The notes below the pieces were generated by a model. The model was not told the origin of the DNA. It worked only from the letters and a program-made list of their open reading frames with translations, and made no database searches. From Panicum virgatum (Eukaryota > Streptophyta > Magnoliopsida > Poales > Poaceae), in the NCBI RefSeq assembly GCF_016808335.1, contig NC_053143.1:3009398-3073397 (forward strand): a DNA stretch of 64,000 bases, read 5' to 3'. Below, in pieces: positions 56,522 to 64,000 of the stretch (positions within the stretch are counted from its first letter, which is position 1; every line of letters starts with the position of its first letter). The translations under genes were made by a program, and so were the position numbers.

Positions 56522-56870
56522 ATGGCGAAGGGCGGGCTGCGGTGCATGATCCGAAGGTGGCACTCGTCCAGCCGCATCGCGCGCGGGCCGTCGTCGTTCG
56601 GCGAGGAGGAGGTCGCCGGCGGCGGCGAGCGCGGGCCCGGCGCGTCGTTCCACGGTGCGGACGAGGTGCCCAAGGGCCTGCACCCGGTCTACGTCGGCAA
56701 GTCGCGCCGCCGGTACCTCATCGCCGAGGAGCTCATGGGCCACCCGCTGTTCTAGTCCCTCGTCCACCGCGCCAGCGGCGGCGCCGAGGCCGGCTGCACC
56801 GTCGTCGGCTGCGAGCTCCTCTGGATGGCCCTGTCCTCCTCACTCGCGCCGGTGCTAGCCGAGCCCTCCC
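56522..56870 (+). pseudogene. SAUR: SAUR (small auxin-up RNA) gene fragment
   Basis: From ATG 56,522 it reads MAKGGLRCMIRRWHSSSR and, after a Gly-rich stretch, VPKGLHPVYVGKSRRRYL and EELMGHPLF, the core of a SAUR domain. SAUR proteins are short plant auxin-response factors that inhibit PP2C.D phosphatases and promote cell expansion. A TAG at 56,753-56,755 replaces the codon expected to be Gln after HPLF. In the same frame SLVHRASGG and TVVGCELLWM follow, where the usual VVLFDH-like residues are missing, showing an internal deletion. It lies entirely within the Pack-MULE, so it is a captured, disabled copy of a gene elsewhere. Confidence 0.85.
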
Positions 56871-57005
56871 GCGCCCGCGGATGGGCTCGAACTGCGGTCA
56901 GGGCTGGCTGCGGTGCGCGAGAGCGCCGGCCATGGCAGCGGCAAGGGTATACTTGTCCTATATGATTGTTTTGTGACTCATTTGGTTAGAAAAAAGGGTC
57001 AGTTG

Positions 57006-57120
57006 GATCCATGCCACTACAATTTCACGAAGTTGGATTTCATGTTGAAATCCATGCCATTGAGTGGCATGATTTTCAACGTGAAACCCAATTTCACGGA
57101 GTTGTGGTGGCATGAATCGA
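57006..57120. mobile_element. Small palindromic MITE nested in Pack-MULE
   Basis: Left arm CCATGCCACTACAATTTCAC and right-arm complement CATGCCACCACAACTCCGTG pair along about 50 bp each around a centre near 57,062. Termini with ATGCCAC(T/C)ACAA are frequent in grass genomes. The target duplication is not clear. Confidence 0.65.
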
Positions 57121-57281
57121 ATTTTCCCTAGAAAATACTATTATATACACTATAGTGTCCGGTAGCAAACTACCATAGAATTTCAATGTGTCTCAGCAAA
57201 GTCATAATTTTTTAGTGGCCTAGAGCAAAAGACACCTTTTAACGGTGTCTAGCGGCCAATTTTCCCATTCAGGGGCAGTTA

Positions 57282-57590
57282 GAGCAACTCTAACAGATTG
57301 ATTTTTCTCTTTTTACTTTTTCACCATATAGAGAAATCCCCTTTCTCAATTTCAACATGTATAGAAGAAGTGCTCCAGCAGATTGATTTTCCTCCCTTTT
57401 CATGGAAAGGGAGATGTGATGTCTCCCATTTCTATTGGGGATTGGAGAAAAATTATTGGGGATTGAGAAAAAATAAAAGAAAAAGAGAGATGAAAAATCA
57501 ATCTGGTGGAGTAGTTTTTTTAACATCAATATCTTATATTGAGAAAAAATAGAAAGAGGAAAGGGGAAGATCAATCTATTGAAGTTGCTC
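57282..57590. mobile_element. Tourist-like MITE
   Basis: 309 bp, with TTA on both sides (57,279-57,281 and 57,591-57,593). Ends GAGCAACTCTAACAGATTGA and GAGCAACTTCAATAGATTGA (right, complement) form the TIRs. The TTA target and TIR length fit PIF/Harbinger-derived Tourist elements. The paralogue at 17,447-17,753 has a damaged left end. Confidence 0.88.
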
Positions 57591-57593
57591 TTA

Positions 57594-60500
57594 AGAATAT
57601 ATCATTTTAGAATTCCTCTTCCTCTGCTGCTGGAACATATGGAAACACCGAAACAGCGTGGTTACTACAAGCCTCGATCTCGTGTCAAACATACATAGAG
57701 AATATTCAACTGCAGGTCAGAATACATCGTTTCAGAATTCCTGCTATATATTTAAACATTATGAACTTTTCTCATCGATAAATGAAGAAGGGCGTAGGTT
57801 GACAATAACATAAATGAAGAACTCCGCGTGCCGCTGCTCTATTCGTATTTGCAATGCTGGCGGCGCTCCGTCGCTGCAGCCTGCAGGCGTGCGTCGACGA
57901 TGAGAGCGGCGCCAACAATGGCGTCGCCGGCGCTCCGGCCTCCACCTCCTACCCAGCCTTCTTCAGAAGGCGAACGGCCGGCCAGTTCCGTGATGCTTCC
58001 TGGCATGCCGAAGCTAGATAGCGACGCCGCGCCGCGCGTTCCTCTGTGTGAGTACGTGGCTCGCGTGTTCTGCAACTGCCGGAAACGCGGCGGCTCTCCG
58101 GCAGTGGCGGACGAGGCGAGCAGGCCGCGAACGAAGCAGACAAGCTGCATGTGCTGGTATCGATGCTGAACAATTACCGACGCTGGATAAGCCGTGCGAT
58201 CGACGAGGAGAGCGGCGCCTCGGAGCGCGGCGGCGGCGGGCGAGACGAGTCGGCCACGGATGAAGCAGACGAGCTGCGACCAGTGGCTCGCGTGTACGGA
58301 GCACCGATGCAGAACTGAACTGAAATGACACGGACACATGAACGCTGGCCCCCAAGCGGAAGGTGGACATGTCTGAGCTGGTCGCCTCGACCTCCTCGCC
58401 ACGGACGCCTCCCTCCTTGCTGCGAGCTCATCCCCGCCATGACGACGCCGGCGGCGAGCAACCAGGGCGGTCGCGGAGGGGAACGCTGCTCGGGAGTAGG
58501 CTTCGGGCCTCACTGAGGCAAATGGGCTGAGGAAACTGGGCCGTCACTTGGCGCAGCCCAAACCAACAACGCACTCGGGCTCCAGCACGCCAGGTCCTCC
58601 GCCGATCCCCAGCCGCAGAGATCCCATCGTACGGCTCAGAATCAATCCAGCCCGGACGGGAAATGAAATACCGTCCTCCCTGGACGGTGAACCGAATGCC
58701 CGTCCACCCCCTGGCCCGGTTGTGGACGCCCGCGCACGCGGTCGGCAGGCGGCAGCGCCGCAGCGGCACGACGACGGCGCCCGCGCAGGCATGGCGTCCT
58801 CCTCCGCGCCGCGCGCGGCTGGACGAGACCCCTTTGTTTTCTCTATTCGTACTTGCATTGTTGACGGCGCTCCGTCGCTGCAGGGAGCCAGGGGCGACGA
58901 CGGGCGCTGGCTTGCGGGCTGCCGGTGGTGAGCCACGATCGAAGAAGAGAGAGCGGCGCCACCGATCGCGCCGCGCGAGTCCCTGCCGGCTCCGGCCTCC
59001 ATCTCCTACCCTGCCTTCACTGAACGGGCAGTTGCGTGATGCCCGCATGCGTGCGCTTCGTCGCGGCGGGGAACAGTGCTGGCCTGGACCGCCGATTGTG
59101 AAGGCGTCGGCTCATACGGTGCGCCGACTCTCGGCAGAACGCGCTCGCCGTGGCGAGGCGAGATGCTGCGGGACTCGGGGAGCGCCGCCGACCGCTGGCC
59201 ATCGCGCCGGAACAAGGCGATGGGCCGAGCACGTGCACTTCGCTGCTGCTCCAGGGACGTTGTGTGGGTGGGTCGTGGGCGCGGTCCGCGAGGACTGGCA
59301 GACAGCTAACATCTTGGTTGTAACGTCGGCATGCACGTCGCGCTCTAGCGCGCGATCGTTGTACTGGATTCTCGATGACAATATAATGGCGTCTCACGGT
59401 GTCAACCTCCGCGCGCGGCTCATCGATTCGTATTGCAATGCTGGCGACGCTCCGTCGCGGCAGCCGGCAGGAAGCCAGGGATGACGATGGGCGCTGGCCG
59501 GCGTGCGTCCACGAGGAGAGCGCGGCGCCACCAATGGCGTCGCCGGCTCCGGCCTCCACCTCCTACCCAGCCTTCATCAGAAGGCGAACGGCCGGCCAGT
59601 TCCGCGATGCTTCCTGGCATGCCGGCCACCTCCACCTCCACCAATGTGTGAGTACGTGGCGCGCGTGTTCTGCAGCTGCCGGAAACGCGGCGTCTCTCCG
59701 GCGGTGGCGGACGAGGCGAGCAGGCCGCGAACGAAGCAGACGAGCTGCATGTGCTGACGTGCTGTGCTGGTATCGATGCTGAACAACTACAGATCGGATG
59801 ATGTGCACGAACCTAGCTAATGGAGCAGTGTGATGCGAACCTGTGCGCCGGCCGCGCTGGCGTTGGTCGCTGACCGGGAGCCATTCATCCTCGGCGACGA
59901 CCTACGAGCGCCGGAGCGACCACGGCGGCCGCCGCTGAGGCAACAACGTTCCCACGCCAGGAGACTACAGGCCGCCTCAGCGAGGTAGTCGTGGGCTCAG
60001 CGAACCGGGCCGAGCACTTGACGCAGCCCAAACAAAAAACGTCCACTCCAGCCCGCCAGGTCCGATCCCAGCCGCACAGGCACCATCCGACGGCTCAAAA
60101 TCGCTCCAGGCCCGGACGGTAAACCAAGTACCGTCCAGCCCGGACGTCGAACGAATACCGTCCACGGTCCGCCCATGGCCGGGCCGGCGACGCCGCGGCG
60201 CACACGGCTGGCCGGCACGCACGACGACGGTGCTCTGCTCCTCCGCGAACGGCTCGTACCCGCATTGCCGCACGCTCCCGTTTCGTCGCGCCAGAGGGCG
60301 GCTGGACGCTGGGTGCTGCCTGGCCGGGTGGGTCGCCGGCCGGTTTCTTGGTTGCCGCCGTGCGCCCCATCGCCGTGGCTAGGCGAGAAGCCGCGCGACC
60401 GACGCGGAGAGCGCCGCCGCCGAGCCCGCGCGTCCCGGCCTGTCTCGTCGCGTCCTCCCTGTTCTGCAGCCAGTTCGTTCCGTGATGGCATGCCGGACCT

Positions 60501-60838
60501 TGACGGCGAGCACATTGCCGGAGCGCGCGTGTTCTTCGACTGGCGGGACGGGCTCTTGCTGCGCGGCGGGAAACCAACGAAAGAAACGGACGAAGCGTCC
60601 TCGCCGGCCGCCGCGTTGCTGGCCGGGGACGCCAGCGGCCCAGCGCAGCTGGCCGGCGCAGTGGCGCCGCCCGCGACGCTAGGATTCCTCCTCTGCTCGG
60701 GGCTCGCCGTGGCTGGGCCCCACGCGCGCCCATCGCGCGCCTATCGCTTCTCCGCGCGCGCCCCATGGCGAGGGATTACATCCTTCGTTGGTCGGCGGAG
60801 CAGCTTGAGGATGCTGGATGGACAGGCATGGAAAATTG
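57594..60838. repeat. Linker and GC-rich units of block 2
   Basis: AT linker (57,600-57,810), then units paralogous to 17,990-20,436. The piece missing from block 1 (58,085-58,460) is present, so here a frame from 58,005 reads MPKLDSDAAPRVPLCEYVARV and ends CMCWYRC before TGA at 58,167. It is a possible small Cys-rich peptide, but no family is known and the start is Met-Pro-Lys/Glu-Leu-Asp only by analogy with other copies. Twin GGACGG/CCGTCC hairpins occur at 58,656-58,700 and 60,113-60,165. Confidence 0.65.
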
Positions 60839-60840
60839 TA

Positions 60841-61110
60841 CTACCTCTGTCCCAAAATGGCAAAATATAAGCATGTTTAGGTTTGATCAAAGTTAAATTT
60901 GTACTACAACTTTGACCATCAATATTTTTATGAATGAATTATTTTAAATAAACACACTTATATATATTATAATAATTGCTTTCATAACGAATCTAGTTAT
61001 TTTATTTTTGTCTTATAGATCTTTATAAATTATTTACTATTTATAGTCAAAGTTGAACAAATTTGATTTTGACCAAACCTAGAAATGGTTATATTATGGG
61101 ACGGAGGGAG
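60841..61110. mobile_element. Stowaway MITE, block-2 copy
   Basis: Paralogue of 20,439-20,706, flanked by TA (60,839-60,840 and 61,111-61,112), almost identical, with one extra AT dinucleotide in the TATATATTATAATAAT stretch. Confidence 0.93.
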
Positions 61111-61112
61111 TA

Positions 61113-62086
61113 ACAGATCCAGTCTTATCTAACGCAATGATACGTTCAGATCGGTGCAGCATTGTGCTTCGTGACGCATAGTATGGAGTAGCAAGAAATT
61201 GAAGACATGCGTGTGAATGTGATGGCCTAGCTAGACTTGGAAAAATGCAATGCCAATTCATCCATGTTGTGTAAACATAACTTACCGTATGGATCAGTAC
61301 ATTTACCGTATGTCGATCCTAATCTAGCTAGTTACTACAAGCCTCCATCTCGTGTCACTCGTGCATACACAATATTCAGCTGCAGTTCAGAATACATCGT
61401 TATAGAATTCCTGCTATTCGAACAATATGAACTTTTGTCATTGATAAATGAGTTCAAGAAGGGCGTAGGTTGACAATGTAATAGCATAGTTTTAATAACA
61501 CAGGAAAAATTGAGAAGTAGCTACTGCTACTGCTGGTGCATCATTAGCTCTACGGGTTCAGAGATAATGCTGTATAGAAGTTATGGCATCATTAGCTCTC
61601 GTGATGCAATAGCGCAGCACGGCAGCACTGACACTGACAGGACCCCGCAAGAAGTAATAGATATGATATGATGATGATAACGAAGAGCTATCGTTAGTGC
61701 TCTATCCTCTATGGCACAAGCTTGGATAGCTTATTAATGGCTACCTCATGCCTGCCACCAAAGTTCAGAGGATCATCGAACTGAACTGAAATGAAATGAC
61801 ACGGATACATGAACGCTGAGCCGCAAGCGGAAGGTGGAGACGCCTGAGCTAGTCGCCTCGGCCTCCTCGCCACCGGACTCTTCCCTCCTTGCTGCGAGTT
61901 CATCCCTTCCATGACGACGCCGGCGGCGAGCAGCCAGGGCGGTCGCGGAGGGGAACGCTGCCCGGGAGGAGGCTTCGGGCCTCACGGAGGCAAATGGGCT
62001 GAGGGAACTGGGCCGTCACTTGGCGCAGCCCAACCCAACGCGCCGGGCTCCAGCACGCCAGCTCCGATTTCCAGCCGCAGAGATCC
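61113..62086. repeat. Linker and type-A unit of block 2 up to MULE-1
   Basis: Paralogous to 20,709-21,682, including GAAGGGCGTAGGTTGAC, ACATGAACGCTGAGCC and GGGCCGTCACTTGGCG, ending in CAGAGATCC, the MULE target. Confidence 0.75.
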
Positions 62087-63036
62087 GGCCCTTTTTCATT
62101 TTTATATTTAAAAAAACAAAATTTCAAAAATATATGTCGAATAGGGAAATTTTCAAAAATAGGTGTGGGCGACAGGACATAAATGTAAAAAAATTTACAT
62201 TTAGATCATGGTGCCCAGGACGCATTAAATAGTGATCTTGTAAAATCGATATAAAATCATAGAAAAATAAAAAAATACAAACTAAACTATTCTGGATTCT
62301 ATGAAATAATATCTACAACTTTTGTTACATAAAGTTTTTCATTTGATCAATTTATCTAAATCAAAAAAATAGTTCTTGTACCTAAAAAAATCTAAAATAA
62401 TTCATTTGGTCTAGTTGTGCTTATCTAAAATTACCAAACTTTTTTTTATAGCTCTTAGGAAATAAAATAGTGGTAGTGTAAAAGTTATGGCTTCTAATAC
62501 TCAGTATAGCAGCATGGATAAATAACACATTTAAACTAGACATATTGCAAAATCTAATTTAAAAACTTATTCTAGAAATATTTTCTAGGCCTACCAATTT
62601 TGTACAAACCTATGCTCACCATATGCAACACTCTGGCCAAAGATGACATGCATCCAAAGGATGGATCTTGAGATTTAAATAAAAGTGCATTAAACTGATA
62701 TTTAAAATAGAGCAAGATACATTGATCAAATGAAAAACTTTATGTAACAAAAGTTGTAGATATTGTTTCATAGAATCCTGAACAGTTGAGTTTGTATTTT
62801 TTTTATTTTTCTATGATTTTATATCAATTTTACAACTTTACTGTTCAATGGGCACTAGGCGCCAGGACCTAAATGTAAATTTTTTTTTACATTTAGATCC
62901 TGTCGCCCACTGGATGGGCGACAGTCACTCTGTCGCCTATTAAGAGGGCGACAGACACCCATTTTTGAAAATTTCTCTATTCAGCATATATTTTTGAAAT
63001 TTTGTTTTTTATTAAATATAAAAATGAAAAAAGCGC
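62087..63036. mobile_element. MULE-1 long-TIR element, copy 3
   Basis: Best-preserved member of the pair shared by blocks 1 and 2. Flanks CAGAGATCC (62,078-62,086) and CAAAGATCC (63,037-63,045) differ at one base; the empty type-A unit reads CAGAGATCCCATCG (58,616 onward). The right arm has the two hairpins TGTCGCCCA...GGGCGACA. Same centre orientation as copy 1, opposite to copy 2. Confidence 0.9.
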
Positions 63037-64000
63037 CAAAGATCCCATCGGACGGCTCAGAATCAGTCCAGCCCGAGCCCGGAAGGGAAATGAAATACCA
63101 TCCGCACTGGACGGTGAACCGAATGCCGTCCACCCCTGGGCCGGTCGTGGACGCACGCGCACGCGGCCGGCAGCCGGCCGCGCCGGAACAATGCAGAGCC
63201 AAGCACTTCGCTGCTGCATGCTCTGTTCCGTGGTGAATCTTGTACTAGGTTTGGAAGCCCCTGGACGGTGATCGGCCATGACGGCCCCTGGACGGAAGCC
63301 CCTCAACAACGTGATGGGCTCAGGGAATTGGGCCTTCACTTGGCGCGGCCCAAACCAACGTTCCCGCTCCAGCTGGAGAGGACCGATCCCAGCCGCACAG
63401 CATCCATCCTACGGCTCAAAATCACTCGAGCCCGGACAGGACGGTAAATGAAACACCGTCCGCCCCTCTGGTCGGTCGGGGACGCCGGCGCACGTGGCCG
63501 GCACGGCGCGGACGCCAGCGGCGCTGTGTCGCCATGGCGAGGCGAGAAGCCGCGCGTCCGAAGAGGAGAACGCCGCCGCGGAACGCGTACGTCTCTGCTC
63601 TGCAGAACGGTCAGCAGCTTAGCTTCCTCGCTGTTCCGTGATGGCATGCCGGAGCTTGACGGCAAGGACATGCACGGGCGCGCGTGTTCCGCGACTGGCG
63701 GGACGCGCGCGCGCCGGCTGTTGCAGCGAGGCAAGAAAGATACGAGCAGAACATAGAGGAGGCGGCGCATTGCTGGCCGGGGACGCCAGCGGCCAGCGCA
63801 GCCGGACGGCCGGCACGGCGTCTGGCTTCCTCCTCTGCTCGGGGCTCGCCGTGGCCGGGCCCGCGCACCCGTCGCCTATTGCATCTCCACGGGCCAATGC
63901 GTTGGTCGGCGAAGCTGCTTGAGCATGCTGGATGGACATGCATGGAAACCTTATCTCAACCTAGTGGCATGGGCGCGCCGTCGGTCGCCCGAAGCGGCCA
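63037..64000. repeat. Type-A remainder and type-C GC-rich unit at window end
   Basis: Paralogous to 22,553-23,500, ending in GTCGGTCGCCCGAAGCGGCCA, where the window stops. Frames on both strands remain open over several hundred bases and differ from the block-1 copy by small indels that shift them, which argues against a protein. Confidence 0.7.

Larger units (their letters stand above)
55891..57266. mobile_element. Pack-MULE carrying host gene fragments
   Basis: Perfect 9-bp target duplication ATTCAGGGG (55,882-55,890 and 57,267-57,275). The TIRs of about 120 bp start GAAATTAGCCGCTGG (left) and GGGAAAATTGGCCGC (right, complement) and share AAAAGGTGTCTTTTGCTC. Block 1 has the empty site at 17,433-17,448. 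No transposase; the interior holds a 41-bp repeat, a SAUR fragment and a small palindromic MITE. Capture of GC-rich host gene pieces between MULE TIRs defines Pack-MULEs. Confidence 0.9.
49274..64000. repeat. Duplication block 2 (paralogous to 12,941-23,700)
   Basis: The 3' end of the HIPP gene and all following sequence to the window edge match block 1 in the same order and orientation. Extra material relative to block 1: about 52,340-53,520 (a GC-rich unit also seen at 1-250), 54,180-55,065 (right half of MULE-2 and following sequence), 55,891-57,266 (Pack-MULE), about 58,085-58,460, and 59,313-59,470. The block continues beyond the window. Confidence 0.93.

Overview
This is plant nuclear DNA, most likely from a grass (Poaceae). 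The evidence is the transposon load: CACTA elements with 3-bp target duplications, Stowaway and Tourist MITEs, Mutator-like elements (MULEs) with 9-bp target duplications, a copia element, two solo LTRs and an Au-type SINE. It also shows interspersed GC-rich and AT-rich blocks and plant intron signals. I cannot name the species. There is no bacterial, phage, plasmid or CRISPR content, and no rRNA or free-standing tRNA gene. Statements of sequence similarity come from alignment by eye inside the window.

One host gene is recognisable: a heavy-metal-associated isoprenylated plant protein (HIPP) at 47,491-49,434 on the + strand. It has three coding exons, a CxxC metal-binding domain, a Gly/Met-rich tail and a C-terminal CaaX box. 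As given, its metal-binding half and its tail are in different frames. Everything else is repeats, transposons and gene debris.

Layout. 1-5,516: rearranged GC-rich duplicated units, a long-TIR MULE-like element (1,029-1,971), a 105-bp minisatellite and a hAT-like element (4,269-5,040). 5,517-13,093: remains of a second HIPP copy, split by a TIR element that itself holds a complete but gag-only copia retrotransposon (6,088-12,845, TSD GTTTG). 12,941-23,700: duplication block 1. 23,711-29,945: more GC-rich units, a broken ULP1-type protease of a CACTA transposon (26,632-27,317) and gene-poor DNA. 29,949-35,207: a CACTA element carrying a nested 3.7-kb solo LTR. 35,409-36,401: a long-TIR MULE. 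37,272-37,440: SINE. 37,779-40,897: second solo LTR. 40,910-45,000: MITEs, a small CACTA and a field of degenerate repeats. 45,000-49,800: HIPP gene and flanks. 49,274-64,000: duplication block 2, the same content as block 1 in the same order and orientation, plus a Pack-MULE (55,891-57,266) that carries a SAUR gene fragment.

The main theme is repeated direct duplication of a segment made of the HIPP 3' end plus about 11-15 kb of downstream DNA, followed by independent transposon hits. Paralogous insertions (Stowaway, MULE-1) date to before the duplication. The Pack-MULE and the copia element are private to one copy. I found no convincing new defence-like or biosynthetic system. The most unusual structure is a series of stem-loops sharing a CATCGNTG apical motif in the non-coding interior of the copia element.
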